A stretch of 64,000 nt of DNA from Pleodorina starrii (taxonomy: Eukaryota; Chlorophyta; Chlorophyceae; Chlamydomonadales; Volvocaceae). The position numbers were made by a program, and so were the translations under genes. Shown piece after piece: positions 35,086 through 47,386 of the stretch. The stretch is taken from assembly GCA_030267565.1 (NCBI GenBank), contig BRXU01000027.1:977001-1041000 (forward strand), given 5' to 3'. The notes under the pieces were generated by a model that saw only the letters and a list, made by a program, of their open reading frames with translations, had not been told where the DNA came from and did no database searches. Every line of letters starts with the position of its first letter. Within the stretch, counting starts at the first letter, position 1.

Positions 35086-37506
35086 ATGGACGGTGGCTTG
35101 CGGGAAGCAGTAAGCTCCTCTGGTCAGCTGGAGGACTGGGCTGCCGGCGTTGCTGCAGACCTGGACGCGGAGCGCGGCGAGGACAATCCCACCGACCTTC
35201 GGCGACAGGCCGGGGACCGGGATGTAACCAGCCCAATGGCAGAGCGCAATGGCGACAATCAAACTTCTGCAGCGGCAAAGCGCTCCAGGCAATTGCAGGA
35301 GCGCGATTCCAGCCCGGACGACGCGGCCAAAGATGGCCCTCGACCGAAGCTGCCAAGGTGCGACGCAGCGCCATTGCCTTGATACTGCATATGATGACCT
35401 TCATTGAAAAACCTGGAGGCCATGCGTGCACGAAAGCGCGTCGGAAGAGCCACTCCAACATTCCAAGTTGTTACCCTGTATTACAGGCCCGAGAAGAAGG
35501 AGACCTGCCCACGATGCAACAGTTTGGACACGAAGTTCTGCTACTATAACAATTACAACATTAAACAGCCTCGTTTTTACTGTAAGGTGAGGTGACGAGC
35601 AGTGGGCGTTACATGCAGCCAGTAGTAGGCCCGCCTGCTGACGCACGTGCAATTGTTAGCAGCTGTAAGTGCAACGGAATTCAGGCGAGGTTAACTGCGC
35701 GATCGGCTCTGGCCAGAGATTCACCTTCTGACCCTCCGCGTGTGTGTGTATGCACAGACCTGTCAGCGATATTGGACCGCGGGCGGCACGCTCAGGAACA
35801 TAGCGCCCGGCTCCGGCCGCCGCAAGAGCAAGAGCAAAGCCGTTGGCAGGGAGCAGCGGGACAGCCCGTCCCTCGCCGACCAGCTCACAGCCGCAGCGGC
35901 GGTCGCGCAGACCAGCATGTTTGGCCTGCCAGTCAACGCGCCGTCCGCATACAGCAGCCTGAACCCGGCCCTGCTCGCGGCCGCCGACCCGACGTCGATT
36001 CTCACAAACGGACAAACAGCCGCAACGACGGCGGCCTACGCCCACCAGCAGCTGCTTGGCGGGCACAGCGGGCTGGCGGGGCTCAAGCTGGCGGGCATGT
36101 CCCACCAGCTGCACCACGGCCAGTGGAACGGCGGCAGCGGCTTGGCGTCCGACCTCAGCAGCAGCGCTGCGCTGCGCGAGCACCTGCAGGCGCACCTCGG
36201 CGCCGCGGGCTGCCTTGGGCCCGCGAGCCTCGCACATGCCGCCGCCGGCGGTGGCGGCTTGCAGCACCAGATGTCTGGGTTGGACGCACGGGCCCTGCTG
36301 AACGGGCATGGCGATGACCAGCTACCCGCCGCAGTGCTCGCGCAGCAGGGCGACGGCGGGCATCAGTCGTCGCCACCCGGCTCGCCGCCACCGCAGCAGC
36401 AGCAGCAGGCCTCCTCTCCGCAGCAGCAGAACTCGCAGCTGTCGCCGCAGAACTCCCCGCCCCAGCAGCCGCAGCACGGCTCGGCCTCGGACGACCCGGA
36501 CGCCGAGGGCGTGGAGTTGGTGATGCAGGGCCAGGGCCGTCGCTTCCGCCGGAAGGCCGAGTTCGACGCCGGAGGCCGGACTGCCGGCTTCATTCTGGGC
36601 GGCGGCAGTCTCGCGGCTCTGGGTGGCGCGGGTGGTGGCGGCTCGCTCGCCGGCGCGCAGCTGGGCGGCCTCAATCTACCGCCAAGCATGGCCTCCCTGG
36701 CTGCGGTGATGGGCCCGGGCGGCGGGCCCAGCAACCTGGGTGGCGGCCTGCATCCTCTGCTGTGCTCGCAGGACAACGGCGGACCGGGTGGACTCCTGGA
36801 GGGGGCCCAGAGCGGCGGCCTGTCTCGGCACAACCTCCAGCTGGCGCTGCAGCAGCACCAGCACCAGATCGCGGCGCAGCACGAGAGCCTGCAGCAGCTG
36901 AATGGTCTCCTGCCACACAGCTCGGTGCACGCAATTAACGCCCATCACAACCAGCTGCTGCACGGGCTCAGCCACCACCACCATCAGGGCAGCGGAAACT
37001 CGTCGGCTGCGGCCTCGAGCGCCGCGGCGGCGGTGGCGGCCTTGGACCCACTACAGCGATCGGCCCTGCTGCAGCAGCACTTGGGCGGCGTCGGTTGGCT
37101 GCAGGGCGGCGGCAACATGCTGCCGTCGAGCCTGCTGCTGCAGCAGTCGTCCTCTCTGGGTACGTCGGGAAATAGCAGCGCTGCGGCAGACTGGATCTCG
37201 CTGGCCGCTGCCGCTGCGGCCAAGGTGCATGCGCCCGCTGCCGCGCACGGCGGCCTCGACGGCGGCGTTGGTGGCGGCAACGGCGGCATTGCTGCGCAGA
37301 TGCTGCAGGCGCAGGCGGCGGCCTTTGCCGCGGGCGGCGGCTGCAGCGGCGGGGTGGGCTGGCCGAGCTCCGGATCGTTTGCGGGCGTTGCGGGCGGGCC
37401 GTCCTCGTGGTCTTCGCTGTGGTCGTCGTATAACAACCCCGCCTCGAGCAACTACGCGGGATATGCCCTGCAGGCCGCAGCTGCTGCGTACTCGGGTAAT
37501 AGATGA
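35086..37506 (+). CDS. DOF: Dof-type zinc finger transcription factor
   Basis: Plant-specific DNA-binding protein expected to bind AAAG cores. Model: join(35086..35357,35487..35586,35758..37506), 706 aa, phases 2 and 0 agreeing. The Dof finger (about residues 92-150) is complete: [10 protein letters not shown], then exactly 21 residues to CKTC (C-x2-C-x21-C-x2-C), including [10 protein letters not shown] and QPRFYC, followed by [23 protein letters not shown]. The second intron splits the zinc finger between the third and fourth Cys. The rest is low complexity: poly-Gln around 36390-36450, Gly-, Ala- and His-rich runs. Just after the finger the Lys/Arg stretch may be a nuclear signal. As far as I recall, Chlamydomonas has one Dof gene, so this is its likely ortholog. 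Confidence 0.93.
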
Positions 37507-38725
37507 TTTGGCCGGGGGGGGGGGGCCAAGTTGACGATGAGTGTTTTTATTTGGGGCTCTGGCGGCTGCCACGTCTATGCAGCTCCGGCACACGAGAAGA
37601 CCACATCCTGTGCCCTATAGGTGCGTGCATGACTTTTAAGTGCGGTCGTCGGGGCCCGGTATCTGTGTATAATTGTGGGTTTGTACCATGGCCAAAGTGC
37701 CAAAAGTGCGCTTGCCAATGAGCTCGCGCATGTTTTGAGTGACGCGTCAACTTATGTGTCCCATGTGTGCGTGTGCCCGTCCCCGTCCTCTTTGATGTGT
37801 CATGAGCGCGGTGGCTCGTTGCCGTTTTTCCACGCCAGGCAAACGAGTGCGGCGCGATGTGATGTTTGACGGACCCTCGAAGATTGCTGAGCGTGTGCCT
37901 GTGTGTGCGCTAAGAGTGATAAGCAGCTCTATTTCACGCGTGGCTGCGGCACCATTACTTTGTGGTGGAGGGTCTCTTTATTTTCATAACGTCTGGGGCC
38001 TTGAGCACGAAGAGCGGGGGGCAAAGTGGGGATGGGGGAAGAAGGGGTGGGTGAATACCGCGGTATACTCATACACACAACACGGCAACTGACTATCACA
38101 ATCTAAGAGAGCAATCAGACGATGACACTGACGAGCGACGGCCAGCGCAATGTTTGGAGCGGCCAATTATGCAACACGCGGACCCCCAGCGATGTATCGT
38201 ATCGTATCTGAATATGGCGATTACAATGTTTTTCTTCATTATTGGGAGGCGGGCGTGGTGAGCCAGAGGTGCATGGATTGGTGGACGCACGCACGCAGCT
38301 TGCGCGGAGCGCAGAGATGTTCGTCCATGGACGGTTGCTGTCATGCTGACTTCGTTGTAAAGCATTTGTTCATCAAATCCGTCCTCGGACTCAATACCCG
38401 CGCACGTTGTGGCCTCGAAGTGTCTTCATGCTAGCTAGCTTTCGCCGGATGCGCACGCCGTCACATGTGGACCGTGAGCTGGGGGCCCTCCACAATTGAG
38501 ATGTCGTGCCGCCGATAGGCCCCGCCCAACGAGGCGCTGCGCTTCCCTTGTCGCCGACGACCCCCCATGACGCCTTTACAGCACCAAGCTGTTACAGGAC
38601 ACCGCAAGAGAACGCCTTTTGAGGCCTCCCACATCCCACAGCACAGCTGACCATACGAAGCTGCAACTATGGGCTTTACTGCACATCATGGCATCGCGCG
38701 TCGACCCACGCTCCCTCCGCTATAC
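37507..38725. other. Convergent intergenic region
   Basis: Contains the Dof 3' UTR and that of the opposing gene. TGTAA on the plus strand occurs at 38356-38360 (850 bases after Dof). On the minus strand TGTAA occurs at 38592-38596 and 38576-38580, 130-150 bases past the opposing stop. A G11 run follows the Dof stop near 37515. No gene recognised. Confidence 0.5.
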
Positions 38726-40721
38726 TCAGATGACACCCTTCTCGCGTAGCCACGCCGTGAGCAGGGACTCATAGCAGACGGGTTTCATGAACAGCGGGCA
38801 GTTGCGCGCGCAGTTCTGGACGTAGTGGGGATCAAAAAGGCTGGACTTGTTCGGGCAGGCGCAGAGCCGGAGCAACCCCAGCTTCGGCCCCATCTCGGAC
38901 ACCTGCATGCAGGCAGGTCAGCCAAGGTTCCTGTTAATGCTCCTGACATCCACTGCAGCCGGTCAGGGTGGTATGGGCTACGCTACGGACAATCTACTGC
39001 CTTTGACGGGTCGCAACGTTCCGTACCTTCTGTGCGATGCGCGCCAACCCCATCTCGTCGCGCACAGAGACGGCCAGCGGCAGAGGCTTGCCCTTCCACC
39101 ACTTGTTGGCGCCGGTCGCGGAAGGGCTGGCGTTGGCGGGCTGCAGCACCCTGCACGAAAGCGAAGCGCAGGGCGCGGGCGCGAGCATCGCCAAATTGTA
39201 CCGCACGTGACACCGTGCGTGCAGGACGCAGATGGGCGGAAGCGCAAAGCTGGATGCTGTACTTTAAGCAGCCAAGCGCGTTTTCTTATGCGGGCGCAAC
39301 CAGGGCATGGTCGCAACGGGCGCACACCTGGCCTTTACTGCCTTGGCATGGCTGCCAGCCGCACCGCTGGGCGTGGCTAGGCTAGCGCCCGGCGGCAGCC
39401 CCGCCGCCGCCGCCGCCACTTCTGCCGATGGGTCGACGGTGCGATGGGGCGCTTTCGCCTTCAGCGCCTGAAGCCCGGCCGCCTCCGCAGCGGAATGCAC
39501 ACCGCTGCTGTGCGATGCCATTCTTCGGCGAGCCGCCAAGCTCGCCGACGCCCTCGGTATGGGCTGCGGATCAGAGGCTGGCTCGACCGCGGTGTTTTGC
39601 CGCCGCTCCAGCCCACTGAAGCCTGCGTGGAATTGCAGTTTTCAATCACCGACCAGGTCAGGAAGTGTGCGTTACATGGCAATGCTCTTACTTTGCGCGC
39701 TGAATGATACACCGTACGTGCATTCTGATGCACGTTTAAATCCTGTGGAGCACGCACTTACTGGGCTCGGGTGCTGCAACGGTTGCGGGGCTGCTCGGCT
39801 CGACCTCCGCGGCCCCAAATTGGGCCACAGTGGAGCGGACCACGGCGGCGGCGCGCGCTGGCGGATTGGCCTGCTCGACCAGACCGCTCGGGCTGCGGTC
39901 TTCGTCACCCCGCTGCAAGGAAATGTGGAATAGTCAACAACGCGAACTTCGACCAGCACAGATGACGGACCAGCAGCATGTCTCCGCTTACCGGGGACGG
40001 GGTGCCAAGCCCGCCACCGGGCGATTCCCGCGGGGGCGATGCCTGTAAAGCAGAGGTTATTTCTCAAATTGCGTCGACACCCATTCTCGGCCAGGTACAC
40101 GTACAAGTACGACAGGCAGGGGGCTGCATACCTGCCCCGGGCCAGGGTGTCGCGGTGAAGCCTTCGAGTTGGCCGCCGCTACCCGTACGCCGTATGCCTT
40201 CGCTGTCTGCAACCTCTCGCGGGTTGACACGGCCTGAAAGGAATCCGCGGGACTGCGTGAATTACGGTGCCCAGCGCGGAGTCTGGTTACCCAAGGGCAT
40301 GACGCACCATCTTCATCTTGGCGTCCTGTTCCGCTTTTATTGCTTTGCTGGTCTCCGCAGCGCGACGACGGACGAAGTTTTGGTAATTTGAGCGCATTTG
40401 GTCAGCGGCACGGGCCTCGGCGCTGCTCACGTCCACAGGCTCCCCAACGCCATCAGCCACCGCACCCTCTGCTGGAAAAAAGTGTCGCTACATTGCAGAA
40501 AGAGGTTGCAACCCCGTCAAAAGCTGTCTTGGCCTGTCGGTGGCATAGCCTTAACAAGGAAATACCTGCACAACCGCCTGCACATAAGCTGGCGGTCGGT
40601 GATATTCTGCTTGCATGGGTTCCCTGGATGGAAGCTGCAAGCTGTTACAACTGCTCGTTGTCTGGGGCGTCTGTCGGCCCAGCATTCTCATTCTCTCTGC
40701 CTGGTGCTTGTAGCCTGACAT
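38726..40721 (-). CDS. Unrecognised protein with Cys-rich C-terminal motif
   Basis: Model: complement(join(38726..38902,39027..39140,39339..39622,39762..39912,40308..40471,40556..40721)), 351 aa; phases agree throughout. Residues 1-110 are charged and helical, including RSNYQNFVRRRAAETSKAIK, which could form a coiled coil. The middle (about 115-255) is Ala/Pro/Ser-rich and probably disordered. The last 60 residues look conserved and folded: KLGLLRLCACPNKSSLF, then FDPHYVQNCARNCPLF, PVCYESLLTAWL and the stop. Six Cys lie within about 38 residues there, so a metal site is possible. The donor after 39339 can be GT, or a GC site three bases earlier. I could not assign a family. Confidence 0.65.
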
Positions 40722-41063
40722 TGTGTAGTAATCTTTGCACTGTATATTCACAATAGGAAAAGCACAGATGTCAGGCGAACACAGTCGGTGGTAAGGGAAC
40801 GGAGCGAACAAGTGACCGTTTGTACAATTAGAATCCAGTCCAGCGTCTCACTGAGCAAGGCAAGGTGACCAACCGCACACGCCTTGTAGTGTCATATCCT
40901 TGCCTGTATAAACTGCATCACCCATCATTAGAACATACCCACTGCACCGCGATTTCGTGCTTAACAATCATCACCTCCCGAAACGCGTACAAGCTTGCGT
41001 GATGCCGCTGTTGCCCTAAACCAATGCAAAATCGGTCGTTTCATATAGATTGACGGGCTGATT
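40722..41063. promoter_or_regulatory. Shared upstream region of two divergent genes
   Basis: 342 bp between the start codons at 40721 (-) and 41064 (+). Low GC compared with the exons. A CCTGTATAAACTG at about 40904 resembles a TATA box for the plus-strand gene but is 150 bp from its ATG. Confidence 0.4.
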
Positions 41064-43658
41064 ATGGCACAGTCAGCCGCAAGATGGTTATTTCGATCGC
41101 ATGGCTGGCTTCGGTGCCAATTTCAGCATCAACCAACATCGCTTGCTGCAAGTGGATGTAGCGCTCTTCGATGGACCGATGCCGAGCCCGGCTGGACGCA
41201 GCCGGCTTGTGACCGATGCTCTGGGGCGCCGACGGCTTGGGGGCCATTTACCACCACATTCGGGGTGCCATCAGCGGCTTCGGCGCGAGGTTATGCAACT
41301 GAGGCCGGCGCCGTAGCTGCGGAGCCGTCGAACGCGTCTTCTGGCGGGTTGAGTATGCCCAGCTGGCTACGGAACCTGTTTCCAGGTGGGCCGTTGTACG
41401 AAGCGAGAGAGGCTTGTGTGGCAACGCTTGCGCCCATGCATGCCCCCCCCCGTCTGACGCCCGCTACGCACGAATCGTGATGTGGAACGGTGTTGCCGTA
41501 CAGGCGCAAAGAAGACGCCGGCTGGCTCAGCTGTCGCCGGGGCAGCCGCATCCGCATCCGGGTCGGGTGCTGGCAAGGCGGACAGCAAGGACTCCGCAGA
41601 CGCCGAGGATCTGAAAGTGCTGGAGGAGCTGCGGAACATGTCCATGGAGGGTGCGCTTTTCTGGGTCGAGATCCGGTGCTAGTGAGGGTAGAACTGGGGA
41701 CTGACTGCGGCTTGCGGCAGGATTCGGGTTCCCACGCGATCTGGCCGCTAAGGCGGGGCATGATGTGGGTCGACCTTTCTTGTGCGTCACGTGAACACAC
41801 GCGCCACGCCATCCGCAAAGATGAACGAGCAGCGCGGTTTGCGTGCTGGCTGGGCGATGCAGGGTACGTGGAGTACTGCAAGAAGATGCGCAGTGGGTCG
41901 ACGCCGCCGCGGCCGCGCCTGCCGCCGCTTCGCTTCAACCGCGCGGAGTTCCGAGGATGGGTGGACGAGGCGCGCGTTTCGTTCCTGCGCATGCAGCAGC
42001 ACGAGCGCATTGGCAGGTAGGCACCTCGGGGGTAGGCCCTGTGCACATCTTCGATTCGGCCCGGGCAGTGCAGCGTCCACTGAGGTGGTTGCAGCATCTC
42101 ACACCTATCCCCCAGCTGCAGCAGCGTTGAGCAAGCAGGGCAGTATCCATGCTGCTCCTCTGCACGGTGCCTGGGCGAGAGGCCCAGGCAACCATCGGGC
42201 AGACCACCGAGGCTGGCCAATTGACGGTGCTCCCGCTCCCGCGCCCTGGTTACGAATATCCTCGTTGCCCCCCTAGCTTGATTACGAAGGAGGAGAGCGA
42301 CCTGATATTGGCGAAGCGCGAGGATGTGCTGTACGACCGGGCGCTCATGGAGGCCATCGCCGGGCGGACGGGCATGTACATCGACCTGGAGGTGCGCTGG
42401 GAAGCCCCTCCTGTCTTGGGGTCCTCGGTTCTCGTGCGCAGTGTGCCAGTTGCCAGGTGCTCCTGCAGTTCCAACGACTCGTTTGAATGGGAGCCTATGA
42501 GGGCAATGAAGCAGCGGATGCAAAGGTTGTGATTTCCGGTTCGGCGGCGCGTGTCGTGCAGGTTTGCTATCGCCCATTGTGCTACATCCTTGGCGGGCCC
42601 CTGTCCCGCTGGGGGCGGCCATAGGCCGTGTGTGTAAAAAGCCACTCGCCATCATGTCCCGCCCTTGCGCACTCCCATCCATGCTTTGTTGCTTTACGGT
42701 ATCTCTCTCTGTCTCTGCGTTTGTCGGCCTGCCATGCCAAACAGGTGAAGGACTGCATCGAGCAGTTCCTAGAGCTGCGGAAGAAGACGGAGCGCATGCA
42801 CCGTTTCGTCACGGAGTTCGGCCACCCGCTGCCCAAGACGGTCAAGGAGCAGCAGTACGCCCTGAAGTTCATGGAGCGGCAGGAGGAGGAGGAGCAGCTG
42901 CAGGCGGCACTCGCGCGGCGCGACACCGCGGGCTGCCCGCTGCGGCTCAAGCTGCCGTGGGCGGGCGGCTCGGCGCTGTGCGAGCTGACAGGGCGCCCGT
43001 ACTGGCAATGCTGCGGCCGGTTAACCGCCGGCGCGCAGTCCAGCAGCGAGGCGCAACCCAAGCTGCAGTTGCCGCCTCACATGCAGCAGCAACAGCAGTA
43101 AGTCGGGGCGGTTGCGTGTTGGGTATGAGAGGCCGAAGTCGGGACCTGACTTCACGAGCGCAAACAGGTCCTTCAGGCCTGTTGCCCCAAGGCTTTCGTC
43201 TCCTTCCGTTGTTTGTCCATTGGGTGACGATTGGTTGTCGGGGGACCGTGACCAAAGGGCCAGATGGACATGAGTGTTACCGGGTAATGCTGCAAAGTGA
43301 AGCGCCACGTTTTGCCGGGTGCTCATCAATGCCGGCCCTTGGCCGCACATGGCAGTAGAGCTTTCCTAATTGACGCCATGACCGCGGGAATGTTATCACT
43401 GCGAAATGCGTGGTCTGCAAAGGCCACAGCTGCCCGTGAACCGTTAACCGCGAATAACTGGCTCGTGCACTCCCTGGCTCCCTGGATTGGGCCAGGAACG
43501 AGCCGTCGCCGGACCCGGAACGAGTACGTGTGGCGTATCGGAGGTTCAAAGGGCACATCGGCAGGAAGTTCCGCAAGGCGTACATTGAAGCCTCCAAGCC
43601 CCGCATTCGGCGTGGAGTGGGCCACGCCACGGCGTTCTTCTGGAAGCCGAACGAGTAA
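41064..43658 (+). CDS. Unrecognised protein with predicted mitochondrial presequence
   Basis: Model: join(41064..41385,41504..41650,41721..41768,41863..42016,42277..42391,42745..43097,43496..43658), 433 aa, all phases agree. The N-terminus MAQSAARWLFRSHGW is basic, free of acids and amphipathic, and ARGYATEAG near residue 80 looks like a matrix-processing site. A Gly/Ala/Ser linker follows, then a charged helical body: DLKVLEELRNMSMEG, VEYCKKMRSG, LRFNRAEFRGWVDEARVSF, LITKEESDLILAKRED, CIEQFLELRKKTERMHRF. It ends YRRFKGHIGRKFRKAYIEAS and FFWKPNE. The reading frame would also stop at 43101 in exon 6, but a strong GTAAGT donor at 43098 leads in phase to a conserved-looking last exon. No family recognised. 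Confidence 0.65.
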
Positions 43659-44535
43659 AGCACTTTTATGGCGTAACAGCAGGCCACGTGGACGCTATCG
43701 TCGTCACCCTCCTTGCGAAAGCATGATGAAGGAGCTAGGTCGCAGAGCCCTGTGCAGCGGTGACAGGTGTATGGACGCCATAAAATCAGCCCCCCTGTGG
43801 ATGGACGAATCTCGCTTGAGGCGGATTTGACACGGCGGGATTTCAGGAGTTACGGCGAGTTCAAGGGTTAAGAGGCCATAGCTGGTGGCTTCGTGCCTGC
43901 CTGTGTCAACAGAGGAGTGATGAACCTAGTGACGAGCTAGCGAATGACAGTTGGAGGAAGTCGTGCAGATCGCCGTACATGGTGGTTGCCGTACTGCACC
44001 AGTGATCCTTGGGTCCCGTCTCCCGTGTAATGTCCTTCTGGTTTCTCATGCGGGATGGATGCCGTGTCTGGTGGCACGATGCACTGCGAGGCCGTATTTG
44101 TGAACCAACCACCAGCATGCCTCGCACGCTTGCCTTCGTTCAGCGCTGGGTCCGGGAGCACTGTAAGCTTGACAAAATGCCAATCGGGCTAATTGAAAGA
44201 CTTCAAAAATAATCACGCAGTATGTTTTTGTTCGACGGAGAGTCGGAGACAGATGCGACTCGGCCAGGGCTCGGCCTCACCGTACGGGCGTACGTACCGT
44301 CGCGGCCTCAACCACAATTCGCGTTCATGGGTGTGGCCTTTCATGTGCTAATACTACCTGGTCGTAGAAGGGACTCGCTTTTACCATAGTTAGTCCCAAC
44401 GTCACAAATTTAAAGTTTGGCGAATAACTCATATTAATATCAGTCTGTGATTTTTTTCTTCTGGCACCTACACAACTTGAGACGGAATTCATTGCCACTT
44501 ATACGTATTGACGGAATCCCTTATCGCCGTAGATT
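43659..44535. other. Intergenic between two plus-strand genes
   Basis: Likely 3' UTR of the upstream gene and promoter of the next. TGTAA occurs at 44026-44030 and 44162-44166. The 67-residue frame at 44009-44212 has no recognisable motif. The last 200 bases are AT-rich. Confidence 0.45.
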
Positions 44536-45440
44536 ATGTCAACGTCACTCCAACGCTGCGTCGGAGGGACGTTTACAGGCGGCCATTTGCCTACGCGGAC
44601 CCAGACAGGTACATCGGAGACAATTAGGGCCAATGTATGATCTACAAACTCGTTTTTTGTTGGGAGGAGTTTCTGAGAGTTACAATTGAGGTCGTTGACG
44701 ACTTGTCTTCCATAGCGTTATAGCTGAACGGCCATCATGTACGCATATCTGCAGGACGATTTGTAGCTCTTCGTGCTGGCACCGCTGTCCCTGTGGCGTC
44801 GCGACGCACCGTCGCGCCGGAAGCAGGCCAGCGACCTGCTGAGTATGCGGTTATCAGCACACCCACCGGTCAACAGCTTGTGGAGGAGGGCAAATGGTTT
44901 GCGCTGACCAGCGAAGGCGCGTTGAAGGTAAGGTCAAGCAGCTGTGCAGACAAAGCACTTGGGTATGGCTTGTTCCGTACACCAATCCGCGGAGTAGGCA
45001 TACAGCACGTACACAGCATGCGTCCCGTCTTTGGGGATGAATTGTCTCGGCAATTGGCAATGGATTTGTGATGCGGCGGAGACGTGCACTGATTACATGG
45101 CTGCACACCGGCAGCACGGATGATGCGGCACTGTGCACCGAAACCATGCCTGAGCAACCATGTCATGCGTTGTTGGTTTTGCCTGCAGGCCACCTCAGGC
45201 GATGGCCAGCTGCGCTTCCAAGCCGTGGCAGTGAAGCGGACGGACGGCGAGTTCGTCAAAGGAAAGCCCTTCCTCAGCGACTGGGTGGTGGAGGCGGAGC
45301 TAATTGACGAGCAAGCGTTCGCGCTGCAGGCGGGCAGCAGCACGAGCGGCACTAGCAACCTGCTTGGGAAAGTGCTGGTGACGAAGATCACGCATACAGC
45401 GGAAACCAGGCGGCTAATTGAGGAAGCCCTTATGGCATAG
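44536..45440 (+). CDS. Organellar ribosomal protein bL21-like
   Basis: Model: join(44536..44608,44755..44927,45189..45440), 165 aa, phases 1 and 0 agreeing. The first 45 or so residues (MSTSLQRCVGG..., Arg/Thr/Ser-rich, few acids) look like an organelle targeting peptide. The body resembles bL21: EYAVISTPTGQQLVEEG (AVVxxGGxQYxVxEG in the family) and then FVKGKPFLSDWVVEAELIDE (VGxPxxxxxxVxAxVxxE). The C-terminal third (LLGKVLVTKITHTAETRRLIEE) does not show the Lys/Arg-rich RNA-binding tail usual in bL21. The match is therefore partial, and a different bL21-fold protein is possible. Whether it goes to mitochondrion or plastid cannot be told. Confidence 0.5.
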
Positions 45441-47386
45441 GGTGCGATTCTCAGCTCGGGCTCGGGCTCTTGTCGGCCGTCAAACTGGCCCACCCGGGCG
45501 GCGGTGCGGAGCGTAATTTTTTCGCGGAAACTTTTCCTAACCTGACAGAACCTGAACCATTTTAATGAGGTGGAGTTTCGTACTAGATTTTACCGGGAGG
45601 GCATTTATGGCTCCCCACTCCGACGTTAACATCCCCATGACATCCGACGTTTTCGCAAGTGATTGGCCTGCCAGGCGCTGGACTCACTGCACCCCAAGGT
45701 AGAGGGGGACTTTGCCAGGAAATGGACTTCTTTCATGTTTCATTGTTTGGACGCAGTTTTGCACCATATTTCGCACCATATCGAAGTCTCGGTTCTCTGG
45801 CTTTTTCGTTGCCGGTGTCCAGGGGCAGGCACACTGTTGACTATTAGCACGAGGATTGCGTGCAGTAATCCAAATATTTATAGGGCGTGTGGCGTGTCAA
45901 TCGCGCAACTGATGCACTGGCGTGCGCATGATGCATCGGGACTGGACTATGATCGCATGAATGCATGCCAGGGCCAGCAGGTAATGCGCCAACCGGCACG
46001 TAGCCGAGCTTGATGCATACGGCTGTAATGATATTAGACACGGTTGCAACGGCGTAAAAAGTGGGTTTCATCACATCCCCTGTGTGGAGGCAAAGGCGCC
46101 GCTTGCTTGATAACCGCAGCAGCGTATCGTGGGTGTATTTGCACAGCACAATCCCACAGTCACCTTCCTTTCCGCAAGCAGCAGGTAGATTCCCACGTGG
46201 TTGCTACTATACACTCCCAAGTGTTGTTCCACTTGAATGTGTTAGCCGCTTCACGGCATATGTGTAGGGGGGTGTGGGTTCCGGCTTCCGGGGTGAACCT
46301 GGTCTACAGCCTGCAGGGCGCCACCTAGGCATTCACCTATTTCGCACTGGTCTTAAGTAGCCGAGAGCTCCAGAATGCAACACAAGCTCTTAAAGCCAAC
46401 GGTTGTGGGGGGCCCGCACAGGGACACAACATTTCTTAGTTGGCGACCCACCACTACGGTACGCACCGGAACCACTGATCCCGCACGTGACGAATTGTCT
46501 TCCGGGCTTTGCCGCCCACAATGCCGTATACCATCCAGTCTTTTCCCTCTACCTGGTGGCGGCCCTGGCCAGTTAAGACGCATGCAGAAGAGTGGACGGT
46601 ATCAGCGTCACAGGTGAAGCAGGTGACGTGATTCGGCGCCTGGGTGCTCCTGCCGCATTGTTGTATCCAGGAATCTAGATGTGTTCGCAATCCATACGGT
46701 TAAAAGTATAAATGTATTGCGTACTGTGATTTTCTCATGATACCTAGTTGCATCTAGGGTGAAATAATCTTAGGGGCTTCACTCGTCGTGTCGTCGACTG
46801 TCACATGGGGATGGCCGCACGCATTCGTATTATAGTCAGCGGGATCCATACAAAACCGACAACTTATCGGGACTACTTACCGGGATTTCCTAGCCGATGT
46901 TTGGCGGAAACGCAGGGATATCCTGGGCATTACAAATAGTCAACCAACCCTAACGCTCAACTGCCATCACCCTGGGCATGTCAGGCAGAAGCGCAGACCT
47001 CTTTCAGCGTCTATTGACAAGCTCGCACACGTAAGCATAAAGTCTCACGCGCAAATTCTCTGTCGCCAGCGAGCGCTTAACTGAACATTATGTGCTATTA
47101 AGCTAGCGTTAAGTAAGTCATATTTTAACTGTGGATATTAGAACACCATTTAATGTGATTGCACTGCTGATTCTCCTCCTCGAAAGCCTGTTGTACGTAG
47201 CCGTACTCTAAAAATCGGTCTGGAAAGGGACGCGGTTGTTCCTAGCGGCATATGAAGTAGTATGCGTCGATAGAAGTATTCTTTTATTGGTACCGATGGT
47301 AATCTCAAACGGCGGTCAATACGGGCAGCGGGATGGGCGAGCGTGAATTTTTCTCAACTTGCCGGTCCATGTCGTTATAAGTAAAA
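45441..47386. other. Intergenic with an AT-rich island
   Basis: About 1.9 kb with no recognised gene. TGTAA at 46024-46028 could end the bL21-like transcript. From about 46670 to 47380 the GC content drops clearly below the surroundings. The open frame at 45663-46013 begins with plausible protein-like sequence but has no motif and no supported splice partners. Confidence 0.45.

Noticed and set aside
41291..42682. 463-codon open frame on the minus strand
   Set aside because: Antisense across introns and exons of the 41064-43658 gene, whose spliced exons show conserved-looking helices and phase agreement.
43098..43101. Stop at 43101 as the end of the 41064 gene
   Set aside because: A strong GTAAGT donor precedes it and joins in phase to a basic, conserved-looking last exon ending at 43658. 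Kept only as a possible alternative form.
45663..46013. Open frame starting with HPKVEGDFARKWTSF-like sequence as a gene
   Set aside because: Protein-like composition in the first 50 codons only; no known motif, start context or splice partners could be supported.
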